From: Pseudomonadota bacterium
GTDB taxonomy: Bacteria > Pseudomonadota > Gammaproteobacteria > Burkholderiales > Usitatibacteraceae
Length of the DNA stretch: 39,528 nt
Assembly (NCBI GenBank): GCA_029781595.1
Contig: JAKOWJ010000059.1
Span: 1-39,528, forward strand
Direction of reading: 5' to 3'
Shown here: piece after piece, positions 26,737-34,761 of the stretch
Position numbering within the stretch: position 1 is the stretch's first letter
How the letters are laid out: the number at the start of each line of letters is the position of its first letter
Notes under the pieces: generated by a model
Told to the model about the DNA's origin: nothing
Databases searched by the model: none
The model's input: the letters and a program-made list of their open reading frames with translations, nothing else
Made by a program: the position numbers and the translations under genes

Positions 26737-28983
26737 GTGGCCCTCAACGCCCGCTGGATCCCGAAGTTCGGCCTGCACGACATCATCCGCGTGGCGATCG
26801 GCCTCGCGCTCGTGGTCTTCTTCCTCGCCCACGAGGCCGAGTGGAAGGAGTTCCGGCCGCTCACGCAGCTCGAGCTCTGGGCCTACGACGCGCGGGTGCG
26901 CCTGTTCCTGCCGAAGACGCGCGACACGCACGTCGTCATCCTCGACATCGACGAGAAGAGCCTGAACGCCGAGGGCCGCTTCCCGTGGCCGCGCAACAAG
27001 GTGGCGCTGATGCTGCGCCAGCTCTTCGAGCGCTACCAGGTGCGGGTGGTGGGCTTCGACATCGCCTTCCCCGAGGCGGACACCAGCTCGGGCCTGCCCA
27101 TCTTCGAGTCCCTCGCCAAGGGCGAGCTCAAGGACGACGCGCAGTACCTGGAGTTCCTCAAGGGGGCGCGCGCCTCGCTCGACTACGACCAGGTCCTCGC
27201 CCAGGAGATCGGCAAGTGGCCGGTGGTGCTGGGCATCGCGATGGGCGGCAAGGGCGACATCGCCGGCGTCCTGCCACCGCCGGTCTTCCTCGCGAACCAG
27301 CTGCCGCCGGGCGTCGACTTCCAGCACTACACGTCCACCGGCTACAGCGGCAACCTCGCGGTGCTGCAGCAGGCGGCCACCGCGGCGGGCCACTTCTACC
27401 CCGCCCTCGACATCGACGGCGTCACCCGGCGCGTGCCGATGTTCATGGCGTTCAAGGACGGCTACTACGAGGCCCTTTCCCTCGCCATCGCGAGGACCTC
27501 GCTTGGCAACCAGCCCGTGAAGGTCGTGCTGCAGGAGCCGGTGCGATCCGGGAGCATCGTTCGCGGCTGGATCAAGAACATCCGCATCGGCGAGCTGTCC
27601 ATCCCGCTGGACCAGACCATGTCCGCCATGGTCCCGTACCGCGCCTCGGGCGGGTTCCGCTACGTCTCCGCCACGGACGTGATCCGCGGCACCCTGCCGG
27701 CCGACGAGCTCAAGGACAAGATCATCATCGTCGGCACCTCCGCCCAGGGCCTGGTGGACCTGCGCGCCACGCCGGTGCAGGAGGACCTCGCCGGGGTGGA
27801 AGTCCACGCCTCCCTCGTGGCGGGCATCCTCGACGGCTCCATCATGCAGCGCCCCGGGGAGGTGCTGGGGCTCATCGGGGCGATCCTCCTGGGCCTGGGC
27901 GTGCCGCTCGCGGTGGTGATGCCCCGGCTCTCGGCGCTCTGGTCCACCGTCGTCGTCGGCGTCCTCGTCGTGCTGGTGATCGCCGGCAACCTCTACCTGT
28001 GGCAGGCGAACCACTGGGTGGTGCCGATCACCTCGCCCCTGCTGATGCTGGGGCTGCTCTACTTCCTCAACATGGTCTACGGCTTCTTCTCCGAGGCCCG
28101 GTCGCGCCGGCTCATCACGGGGCTGTTCGGCACCTACGTCCCGAAGGAGCTGGTCGACGAGATGTCCAAGAACCCCGGCGAGTACTCGATGAAGGGGGAA
28201 AGCCGCGAGATGACCGTGCTCTTCTCGGACGTCCGCGATTTCACGTCGATCTCCGAGGGCCTCACCCCGGAGGGCCTCAAGGACCTGATGAACACCTACC
28301 TCACGGCGATGACGGAGCAGGTGCAGGCCAAGCGCGGCACGATCGACAAGTACATCGGCGACGCGATCATGGCCTTCTGGGGCGCCCCGCTCGCGGACGC
28401 GGACCACGCGGTGCACGCGCTGGAGACGGCGGTGGCCATGCAGAAGGCGCTGCGGGACCTGGACGCGCCCTTCGCCCGCCGCGGCTGGCCGATGCTGCAC
28501 ATCGGCGTGGGCCTGAACTGCGGGATGATGAGCGTGGGCGACATGGGCTCGCGCTTCCGCCGCTCCTACACGGTGATGGGCGACGCGGTGAACCTCGCCT
28601 CGCGCCTGGAGGGCCTCACCAAGGAGTACGGCGTGGGCATCCTCGTGTCCGAGAACATCGTGCGCAAGGCCCAGGGCTGGCTCTTCCGCGAGGTCGACAA
28701 GGTGCGCGTGAAGGGCAAGCTCGAGGGCGTGGCGATCTTCGAGCCCATCGGGCGCCAGTCCGAGGTCGGTCCGGAGACCCTCCAGGAGATCGACCGGTTC
28801 CACAAGGCGCTCGACTTCTACCGGACGCAGCGCTGGGACGACGCCGAGCGCCTGCTCAAGAACCTCGCCTACGCCTCGCCCGAGACCAAGCTCTACAAGC
28901 TCTACCTCGAGCGCGTCGCGCACTTCCGCCGCAGCCCGCCGCCCGGCAACTGGGACGGCGTGTTCGTCTTCACCACCAAGTGA
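26737..28983 (+). CDS. CHASE2-domain adenylate cyclase
   Basis: Membrane-bound class III cyclase of 748 residues. A transmembrane helix near the N-terminus (VAIGLALVVFFLAH) precedes a periplasmic CHASE2 sensor domain (about 40-345; VVILDIDEKSLNAEGRFPWPR, GFDIAFPEAD, IIIVGTSAQGLVDLRATP). Three hydrophobic helices follow (about 360-450), then a catalytic domain from about 490. Metal-binding aspartates are Asp498 (VLFSDVRDFT) and Asp542 (KYIGDAIMAFWG). Lys538 before the second Asp and VMGDAVNLASR favour ATP over GTP. The C-terminal extension has a TPR-like helical pair. The start is GTG at 26737; a longer frame upstream adds a sequence without conservation. The ligand sensed is unknown; cAMP output is inferred from the catalytic residues. 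Confidence 0.9.
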   Translation: MALNARWIPKFGLHDIIRVAIGLALVVFFLAHEAEWKEFRPLTQLELWAYDARVRLFLPKTRDTHVVILDIDEKSLNAEGRFPWPRNKVALMLRQLFERYQVRVVGFDIAFPEADTSSGLPIFESLAKGELKDDAQYLEFLKGARASLDYDQVLAQEIGKWPVVLGIAMGGKGDIAGVLPPPVFLANQLPPGVDFQHYTSTGYSGNLAVLQQAATAAGHFYPALDIDGVTRRVPMFMAFKDGYYEALSLAIARTSLGNQPVKVVLQEPVRSGSIVRGWIKNIRIGELSIPLDQTMSAMVPYRASGGFRYVSATDVIRGTLPADELKDKIIIVGTSAQGLVDLRATPVQEDLAGVEVHASLVAGILDGSIMQRPGEVLGLIGAILLGLGVPLAVVMPRLSALWSTVVVGVLVVLVIAGNLYLWQANHWVVPITSPLLMLGLLYFLNMVYGFFSEARSRRLITGLFGTYVPKELVDEMSKNPGEYSMKGESREMTVLFSDVRDFTSISEGLTPEGLKDLMNTYLTAMTEQVQAKRGTIDKYIGDAIMAFWGAPLADADHAVHALETAVAMQKALRDLDAPFARRGWPMLHIGVGLNCGMMSVGDMGSRFRRSYTVMGDAVNLASRLEGLTKEYGVGILVSENIVRKAQGWLFREVDKVRVKGKLEGVAIFEPIGRQSEVGPETLQEIDRFHKALDFYRTQRWDDAERLLKNLAYASPETKLYKLYLERVAHFRRSPPPGNWDGVFVFTTK

Positions 28984-28990
28984 CCGTCCC

Positions 28991-29006
28991 GGCGCCGGCC
29001 GGCGCC
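28991..29006. repeat. Perfect 16-bp GC palindrome
   Basis: GGCGCCGGCCGGCGCC reads identically on both strands. It occupies most of the 31-base gap between the cyclase stop and the next ATG and probably folds as a tight hairpin. Confidence 0.7.
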
Positions 29007-29014
29007 CCGCCGAC

Positions 29015-30046
29015 ATGACCGGGCCCGAGGCGGTCCACTATCCCTTCGCGCGCACCCTCCCCGCTCCCGGGGAGGCCCTCGCCGTGGCCGAGGGCGCGTG
29101 GTGGATCCGCATGCCCCTGCCCTTCGCCCTCGACCACATCAACCTGTGGCTCCTCGAGGACGGCGACGGCTGGACCCTGGTCGACACCGGCTACGGCGTG
29201 CAGGCGACGTGGGATCTCTGGGAGCGCGTGCTGGCGGGCCCGATGGGCGGGCGGCCCGTGCGGCGCATCGTCGTCACTCACTACCACCCGGACCACGTGG
29301 GGTGCGCGGCGTGGCTCGAGCGGCGCACGGGCGCGCCCGTGTGGATGACGGCCGCCGAGTTCCTCAGCGCGCACGCGGCCCGCGACGACACCGCCGGGTT
29401 CGATCGCGCGACCGGCATCGATTTCTTCGGTCGCAACGGGCTGGACGTGTCGGGCATCCCCGAGAAGGCGAGAACGGGCAACCGCTACCGGCGCGGCGTG
29501 CCGGACCTGCCCCGCCAGTACCGGCGCCTGATGCACGGCGACCGCCTTTCCATCGGCGGCCGCGACTGGGAGGTGATCTGCGTCTTCGGGCACGCGCCGG
29601 AGCACGCGGCCCTGCACTGCCCCTCGCTCGGCCTGCTCATCTCGGGCGACCAGGTGCTGCCGCGCATCACCACCAACGTGGGCGTGTGGGGCAACCAGCC
29701 GGAGGCGAACCCGCTGCGGCTCTTCCTCGAGTCGCTCTCGCGATTCGACGCGGTGGCGCCGGGCGCCCGGGTGCTGCCCTCGCACGACCGCGTCTTCGAG
29801 GGCCTGCACGCGCGCATCGCCCAGCTGCGCGAGCACCACGCGGAGCGGCTCGCCCGGCTCGAGGAGTCGTGCGCCGCGCCGGTGACCGCCTTCGAGGTGC
29901 TGCCCGTGCTGTTCAACCGCGCGCTCGACGAGCACCAGCTCGGCTTCGCGATGGGCGAGGCCATCGCCCACCTGCACTGGCTCGAGGCCGAGGGGCGCGT
30001 GCGCCGCGTGGAGTCGGGCGGCGTGCTCCGCTTCGTGCGCGGCTAG
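29015..30046 (+). CDS. Metallo-beta-lactamase-fold hydrolase
   Basis: Protein of 343 residues with the zinc-binding signature THYHPDHVG (HxHxDH), a further His in GHAPEHA, SGDQVLPRIT with the bridging Asp, and a late His in LPSHDRVF. The C-terminal third is an alpha-helical extension (AQLREHHAERLARLEE through ALDEHQLGFAMGEAIAHLHWLE), like the winged-helix-type end seen in LACTB2/GloB-related MBL proteins. A thioester hydrolase or glyoxalase II-type role is possible; the substrate is not known. No signal peptide. Its stop shares two bases with the stop of the converging VWA gene. No clear ribosome-binding site precedes the ATG; the upstream hairpin may take its place. Confidence 0.85.
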   Translation: MTGPEAVHYPFARTLPAPGEALAVAEGAWWIRMPLPFALDHINLWLLEDGDGWTLVDTGYGVQATWDLWERVLAGPMGGRPVRRIVVTHYHPDHVGCAAWLERRTGAPVWMTAAEFLSAHAARDDTAGFDRATGIDFFGRNGLDVSGIPEKARTGNRYRRGVPDLPRQYRRLMHGDRLSIGGRDWEVICVFGHAPEHAALHCPSLGLLISGDQVLPRITTNVGVWGNQPEANPLRLFLESLSRFDAVAPGARVLPSHDRVFEGLHARIAQLREHHAERLARLEESCAAPVTAFEVLPVLFNRALDEHQLGFAMGEAIAHLHWLEAEGRVRRVESGGVLRFVRG

Positions 30047-31218
30047 GAGAGCGCGCGCATCGCGCTCTCCAGCCCGGAGAGCGTCACGGGGTACATCCGC
30101 CCGTCCAGGATGCGCCGGATGTTCTCGGTCGAGACGGTCCACGCCCACTGCGACTCCGGGACGGGGTTGAGCCAGGCTGCGCGCGGCCAGGTGCGAAGCA
30201 GCCGTTCGAGCCAGGCCCGGCCGGGCTCGTCGTTCCAGTGCTCGACGCTGCCCCCCGGCTGCTCGAGCTCGTAGGGGCTCATCGCCGCGTCGCCGACGAT
30301 CACCAGCCGGTAGTCGTGGCCGAACTTGCGCATCACGTCCACCGTGGGGATGCGCTCGCGGTTGCGGCGGTGATTGTCCCGCCACACCGACTCGTAGACG
30401 CAGTTGTGGAAGTAGAAGTGCTCCAGGTTCTTGAACTCCGCGCGCGCCGCGCTGAAGAGCTCCTCCACCACCTGGATGTGATCGTCCATCGTCCCGCCCA
30501 CGTCGAGGAAGAGGAGCACCTTCACGGCGTTGTGCAGTTCCGGGACGATCCGCAGGTCGAGCCAGCCCGCGTTGCGCGCCGTCGACTGGATGGTGCCGGG
30601 CAGGTCCAGCACCTCGGGCGCGCCGGTGCGCGCGAAGCGCCGCAGGCGCCGCAGGGCGAGCTTCACGTTGCGCACGCCCAGCTCGCGGTCCGCGTCGTAG
30701 TCCCGGAACTCGCGCTGGTCCCAGACCTTCACGGCGCGGCGGTTGCGCGAGCCCTGCTGCCCGATGCGCACGCCCTCCGGGTTGTAGCCGTGGGCGCCGA
30801 ACGGCGAGGTGCCGGCGGTGCCGATCCACTTGCTGCCGCCCTCGTGGCGCTTCTTCTGCTCCTCCAGGCGCTCGCGGAGGGTCTGCATGAGCTTCTCCCA
30901 CCCGCCAAGCGACTCGACGAGGCGCTTCTCCTCCTCGGACAGGTTGCGCTCGGCGAGCTTGCGCAGCCACTCGGCCGGGATGTCGCGCACCAGCTCGTCG
31001 GGGACGGCGCCCACGCCCTTGAAGTAGGCGGAGAACGCGAGGTCGAAGCGGTCGAAGTAGGCCTCGTCCTTCACGAGCGAGGCCCGCGCCAGGACGTAGA
31101 AGTCGTCCACGCTGGCGCCCACCACCCCGGCTTCCATCGCGCCCAGGAGCGCGAGGAACTCCTTCACGCTCGCAGGCACGCCAGCGCGCCGCACCGTGAA
31201 GAAGAAGTCGACCAGCAC
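30043..31218 (-). CDS. CoxE-like von Willebrand factor A protein
   Basis: Cytoplasmic protein of 391 residues of the VWA/CoxE group that partners MoxR ATPases. The N-terminal half is helical with a charged linker (RERLEEQKKRHEGGSKW, then GTAGTSPFGAHGYNPEGVRIG). The VWA core follows (VLLFLDVGGTMDDHIQVVEELF, HNCVYESVW, RLVIVGDAAMSPYEL). The metal-ion site reads DVGGT instead of the canonical DxSxS, so metal binding may be altered; DVGGS/T is frequent among CoxE-type proteins. The start is GTG at 31218, 3 bases after the preceding stop. Likely role: substrate adaptor for the MoxR ATPase encoded upstream, helping to mature or insert metal in a target enzyme. The target is unknown. Confidence 0.85.
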   Translation of the reverse strand: MLVDFFFTVRRAGVPASVKEFLALLGAMEAGVVGASVDDFYVLARASLVKDEAYFDRFDLAFSAYFKGVGAVPDELVRDIPAEWLRKLAERNLSEEEKRLVESLGGWEKLMQTLRERLEEQKKRHEGGSKWIGTAGTSPFGAHGYNPEGVRIGQQGSRNRRAVKVWDQREFRDYDADRELGVRNVKLALRRLRRFARTGAPEVLDLPGTIQSTARNAGWLDLRIVPELHNAVKVLLFLDVGGTMDDHIQVVEELFSAARAEFKNLEHFYFHNCVYESVWRDNHRRNRERIPTVDVMRKFGHDYRLVIVGDAAMSPYELEQPGGSVEHWNDEPGRAWLERLLRTWPRAAWLNPVPESQWAWTVSTENIRRILDGRMYPVTLSGLESAMRALS

Positions 31219-31221
31219 GGC

Positions 31222-31950
31222 TCAGGCCGCCTTCTCGAGCATCGCCTGCAGGCGGTCGAGGGCCCGCGCCCAGTAGGCCTTGCGCGCCTGCCGCTGCCGG
31301 TCGTCGTCCAGCCGGTCGTGCTGGACCTGCACGCGGCTGCGCCCGCGGCCGGCCGGCGCGAAGCCGACGGCCACCCGGGTGGCGCCGCGCCCCCACGAGA
31401 TCCGGAGGGACTTGCCCGCCGACTGCCCGCGGACCGTGACGGGCGCCCGGCCCAGCCACAGCGAGCGAAGGGCCGGGTCCGCCCAGGCCTGGAAGACCCG
31501 GTCGACGCCGGCCGCGACGGTACGCGAGGCGCTGGCGGAGAACCCGTCGGCCTTCTGCCCGGGCTGCCGGAACCCCCTTGCCTGCTCGTAGCCGACCGCG
31601 ACCATCTGGCGCCACCACGGCGGCAGGCCGAATCGCTCCGCGAGCAGCGTGGCGATCGCGCGGTGGGGCATCCGCGCGGCGCCCGCGCGGTCGAGCAGGG
31701 CCAGCCAGGCATCCCAGGCGCGCCCCGTGGCACGGGCCACGGCGTCGGTGCCCACGCCCGCCAGGCGCCGCGCGTGGCCCGCCGCCCCCGGGAGGACCGC
31801 CTTCGACTTTGCGGACTTCGCGGGCTTCGGGGACTTCGCGGCCTTGCGGCGCGCCGTCGCAGCCGCTCCCGGCGGCCCGGCCCTGGCCGGCGCCTTCCGC
31901 GCAGCCGGGGGCCTCGACTTCCGGGATGCCGTCTTCCGGCGGCTGGCCAT
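31222..31950 (-). CDS. DUF4287 plus SRPBCC-domain protein with basic tail
   Basis: Protein of 242 residues. Residues 1-60 are Lys/Ala/Pro/Ser-rich (KSRPPAARKAPARAG, KAAKSPKPAKSAKSKA) and resemble histone H1-like tails. A DUF4287-type helical segment follows (WLALLDRAGAARMPHRAIATLL, WWRQMVAVGYEQARG), then an SRPBCC/AHSA1-like domain (SASRTVAAGVDRVFQAWADP, LRISWGRGATRVAVGF, DRLDDDRQRQARKAYWARALDRLQAML). GGGAGG precedes the ATG. The function is not established; the fold suggests binding of a small hydrophobic ligand. It lies between a MoxR ATPase and a VWA protein in one operon with a spacing of 22 and 3 bases, so it may be a cofactor of that pair. Confidence 0.78.
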   Translation of the reverse strand: MASRRKTASRKSRPPAARKAPARAGPPGAAATARRKAAKSPKPAKSAKSKAVLPGAAGHARRLAGVGTDAVARATGRAWDAWLALLDRAGAARMPHRAIATLLAERFGLPPWWRQMVAVGYEQARGFRQPGQKADGFSASASRTVAAGVDRVFQAWADPALRSLWLGRAPVTVRGQSAGKSLRISWGRGATRVAVGFAPAGRGRSRVQVQHDRLDDDRQRQARKAYWARALDRLQAMLEKAA

Positions 31951-31972
31951 CTCGCCTCCCGGCCCGGCGGCC

Positions 31973-32815
31973 CTAGCGGCCGCGCCGCTGGAGGAAGAGC
32001 AGCTGCTCGAAGAGGTGGACGTCCTGCTCGTTCTTGAGGAGCGCCCCGTACAGCGGCGGGATGGCCTGCTGGTGCCCCTCGCTGCGCAGCGCCTCCGGCG
32101 GAATGTCCTCGGCAAGGAGGAGCTTGAGCCAGTCGAGCAGCTCGGAGGTGGACGGCTTCTTGCGCAGGCCGGGCATCTCGCGGATGCCGAAGAAGCTCTC
32201 GAGCGCCGACTGCACCAGCGCCTTGCGGATGCCCGGGTAGTGGACCTCCACGATCGCCTCCATCGTCTCCTTGTCGGGGAAGCGGATGTAGTGGAAGAAG
32301 CAGCGCCGCAGGAAGGCGTCCGGCAGCTCCTTCTCGTTGTTGGAGGTGATGAGGATCACGGGCCGGTGCCGGGCCCGCACGGTGGCGCGCGTCTCGTAGA
32401 CGTGGAACTCCATGCGGTCGAGCTCGCGCAGCAGGTCGTTGGGAAACTCGATGTCGGCCTTGTCGATCTCGTCGACCAGCACCACGGCCTGGCGCTCGCT
32501 CTCGAAGGCCTCCCAGAGCACGCCCTTCACGATGTAGTTGGCGATGTCCCCCACGCGCGCGTCGCCGAGCTGCGAGTCGCGCAGGCGCGAGACGGCGTCG
32601 TACTCGTACAGGCCCTGCTGGGCCTTCGTGGTCGACTTGATGTGCCACTGGAAGAGCGGCATGTCCAGGGCGCGCGCCACCTCCTCGGCGAGCATCGTCT
32701 TCCCGGTGCCCGGCTCGCCCTTGATGAGCAGCGGCCGCTGCAGGGTGACCGCGGCGTTGACGGCGATCTTCAGGTCGTCGTCCGCGACGTAGGTGTCGGT
32801 GCCCTCGAATCTCAT
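31973..32815 (-). CDS. MoxR-family AAA+ ATPase
   Basis: AAA+ chaperone-like ATPase of 280 residues. Walker A is IKGEPGTGKTMLAEEVA, Walker B is AVVLVDEIDKADIEFPNDLL, sensor 1 is ILITSNNEKELPDAFLRRC with the arginine finger, and the C-terminal lid follows. It pairs with the VWA protein two genes downstream, as in many MoxR-VWA systems, which use ATP hydrolysis to remodel or metallate client proteins. The ATG at 32815 is only 6 bases after a TATACT element and has no Shine-Dalgarno sequence, suggesting a leaderless transcript. Confidence 0.93.
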   Translation of the reverse strand: MRFEGTDTYVADDDLKIAVNAAVTLQRPLLIKGEPGTGKTMLAEEVARALDMPLFQWHIKSTTKAQQGLYEYDAVSRLRDSQLGDARVGDIANYIVKGVLWEAFESERQAVVLVDEIDKADIEFPNDLLRELDRMEFHVYETRATVRARHRPVILITSNNEKELPDAFLRRCFFHYIRFPDKETMEAIVEVHYPGIRKALVQSALESFFGIREMPGLRKKPSTSELLDWLKLLLAEDIPPEALRSEGHQQAIPPLYGALLKNEQDVHLFEQLLFLQRRGR

Positions 32816-32821
32816 GGCCCG

Positions 32822-32827
32822 AGTATA
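32822..32827 (-). promoter_or_regulatory. Candidate leaderless promoter of moxR
   Basis: On the minus strand TATACT ends 6 bases before the ATG, so transcription would begin at or next to the initiation codon. The -35 side is not clear. The divergent DUF4139 gene has its own TACACT at 32862-32867 in the same 77-base spacer. Confidence 0.4.
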
Positions 32828-32892
32828 GCGGCAGCCAAACCCCTTTGCCGGTACCGCCCGTTACACTGCCCACCAACCCCAGGAGAACCGCC

Positions 32893-34392
32893 GTGAACCG
32901 TCTTCGTCCCGCCGTGGCCGCCGTGCTGGCCGCCCTCGCCCTGCCGGCCGCCGCCGGAACCGCCGTCACCCTCTACTCGAGCGCCCAGCCCGGCACGCTC
33001 TCGCCCTCGACCTTCCGCAACGGCGGCGAGGGCAGCGCCGTGCCCGGCTACGCCCTGGTCCGCGAGGACCGCCGCTTCGACCTGAAGTCCGGCCGCAACC
33101 TGATTCGCGTGCCGGACGTGCCGGCGCTCATCGATCCGACGACCGTCTCGTTCGCCTCGCTCACCGACCCGAAGGACACGCGCGTGGTGGAGCAGAGCTT
33201 CGAGTTCGACCTGACCAGCACGCAGAAGCTCCTGTCGCGCTACCTGGACCGCGAGATCACCGTCGAGCAGCCGCGCGGCCAGGGCGTGGGCGCGTTCACG
33301 GGCACGCTCGTGGGCGTCCAGGGCGGGCTCACGCTCAAGGCCGCCGACGGGTCGGTGCGCATCGTGAACGGCTACTCGGGCGTGACGCTCCCGGGCCTGC
33401 CCGGCGGGCTCATCAGCAAGCCCACGCTCGTGTGGGACGTCGAGACGGCGCGGCCGGGCACCCACGAGGCCAGGATCGCCTACCAGACCGGCGGGATGAC
33501 CTGGTGGGCGGACTACAACGTCGTGTACTCGGAGGCGGGCGCCGACCGGTGCCGGCTGGACGTCTCCGCCTGGGTGACGATCGTCAACCAGTCCGGCGCC
33601 TCGTACGAGGACGCGAAGCTCAAGCTCGTGGCCGGGGACGTGCAGCGCGTGCAGCCGGCGCGCGTGTACCCCGCCGCGGCGCCGCGCGCCCAGGGGCTCG
33701 TGCGCGAGGAGAAGGCGCGCGGTTTCGAGGAGAAATCCTTCTTCGAGTACCACCTGTACACCCTGGGGCGCCCCGTCTCGCTGGCGCAGAACGCCACCAA
33801 GCAGATCGAGCTCTTCCCCGGCGCCACGGGCGTGGGCTGCCGCAAGGTGATGGTGTACAACGGCCAGGCGGCGGGCTACGGCTCCTACGGCTCGCCGGTC
33901 ACCGACCGGGGCTACGGCACGCAGGGCAACACGAAGGTGGACGTTCTCCTGCGCGTGCGCAACGCCGAGTCCAACGGGATGGGCATGCCGCTGCCCGCCG
34001 GCAAGCTGCGGGTGGCGCGCCGCGACGAGGCGGACGGGAGCCTGGAGTTCATCGGCGAGGATCTCGTCGACCACACGCCCCGCGACGAGACGGTGACGGT
34101 GAAGCTCGGCTCCGCGTTCGACGTGGTGGGCGAGCGGCGCCAGGTCGACTTCCGCGTCGACTCCTCGGCCAAGTGGATGGAGGAGGAGGTGGAGGTGCGC
34201 GTGCGCAACCGCAAGCGCGACGAGGCCGTCGACGTGGCCGTCCGCGAGACCCTCTACCGCTGGAGCAACTGGACGATCACGCGCCGGAGCCAGGACTTCG
34301 AGAAGGAGGACGCGCGCACCGTGCGCTTCCCCGTGCACGTGGCGGCGGGCGGCGAGGCCGTGGTGCGCTACACGGTGCGCTATTCCTGGTAG
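32893..34392 (+). CDS. Exported DUF4139-domain protein
   Basis: Secreted or periplasmic protein of 499 residues with a signal peptide at about 1-22 (AVAAVLAALALPAAAG). The body matches the DUF4139 family: VTLYSSAQPGTLSP, ALVREDRRFDLKSGRN, an internal VWDVETARPGTHEARIAYQTGGMTW segment typical of these proteins, and repeated beta-rich blocks to the end (ETLYRWSNWTITRR). The function of the family is unknown. The start is GTG at 32893 with AGGAG six bases upstream in good position; the frame extends upstream without signal-like sequence. It is divergent from moxR. No partner gene follows on this strand. Confidence 0.85.
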   Translation: MNRLRPAVAAVLAALALPAAAGTAVTLYSSAQPGTLSPSTFRNGGEGSAVPGYALVREDRRFDLKSGRNLIRVPDVPALIDPTTVSFASLTDPKDTRVVEQSFEFDLTSTQKLLSRYLDREITVEQPRGQGVGAFTGTLVGVQGGLTLKAADGSVRIVNGYSGVTLPGLPGGLISKPTLVWDVETARPGTHEARIAYQTGGMTWWADYNVVYSEAGADRCRLDVSAWVTIVNQSGASYEDAKLKLVAGDVQRVQPARVYPAAAPRAQGLVREEKARGFEEKSFFEYHLYTLGRPVSLAQNATKQIELFPGATGVGCRKVMVYNGQAAGYGSYGSPVTDRGYGTQGNTKVDVLLRVRNAESNGMGMPLPAGKLRVARRDEADGSLEFIGEDLVDHTPRDETVTVKLGSAFDVVGERRQVDFRVDSSAKWMEEEVEVRVRNRKRDEAVDVAVRETLYRWSNWTITRRSQDFEKEDARTVRFPVHVAAGGEAVVRYTVRYSW

Positions 34393-34404
34393 GGCCCCGC
34401 AGAC

Positions 34405-34430
34405 GAAAAGGGGCGGCCGAGGCCGCCCCT
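34405..34430 (-). terminator. Terminator at the end of the formate dehydrogenase operon
   Basis: AGGGGCGGCC-GA-GGCCGCCCCT is a 10-bp stem in the 58-base gap between converging genes. On the minus strand it is followed by TTTTCGTC, so it mainly ends the formate dehydrogenase transcript; it may also slow plus-strand transcription of the DUF4139 gene. Confidence 0.8.
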
Positions 34431-34450
34431 GGGACCGGACAGCCGGACGC

Positions 34451-34759
34451 TCAGGACTTCTTGGCGCCCTTCTCGGCCTTGGCGGGCGCCTTGGCGGGCG
34501 CCGGTGCCGCGACGGCGGTGGCCTTCGGGATCGGCTTGCCCGCCTTCTTCATGTTGGCGTGGTAGTTCTTCACCGCCTTTTCCATGGCCGCCTCGAGGGC
34601 GGCCTTCTCCTTGGCGGCGGCCTCGGCGGCCTTGGCCTTCTTCTCCTCGGCCGCGGCCTTGGCCTTGTCGTCCATCGGCGGGGCCGGCGGCAGCTTGGCG
34701 TGGGCGGCGATGGCGCCGAGGCCCAGGGCCACGGCCAGTGCGGCAACTCTCGTCTTCAT
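34451..34759 (-). CDS. Small exported Lys/Ala-rich protein of the fdh operon
   Basis: Protein of 102 residues that I do not recognise. A signal peptide covers about 1-21 (RVAALAVALGLGAIAAHA). A charged helical stretch follows (AKAAAEEKKAKAAEAAAKEK, then EKAVKNYHANMKKAGK), and the end is repetitive in Ala, Pro and Lys (APAPAKAPAKAEKGAKKS). No Cys and no cofactor motif are visible. The ATG lies 2 bases after the fdhC stop, so it is translated with the formate dehydrogenase genes. It is probably periplasmic. A structural or stabilising role for the dehydrogenase is a guess from position only. Confidence 0.7.
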   Translation of the reverse strand: MKTRVAALAVALGLGAIAAHAKLPPAPPMDDKAKAAAEEKKAKAAEAAAKEKAALEAAMEKAVKNYHANMKKAGKPIPKATAVAAPAPAKAPAKAEKGAKKS

Positions 34760-34761
34760 GT

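Noticed and set aside
31801-31842. Short tandem-like repeats (variants of GACTTCGCGG)
   Set aside because: They encode the Lys/Ala/Pro/Ser tail of the DUF4287/SRPBCC protein; a coding low-complexity tract, not a CRISPR or mobile repeat.
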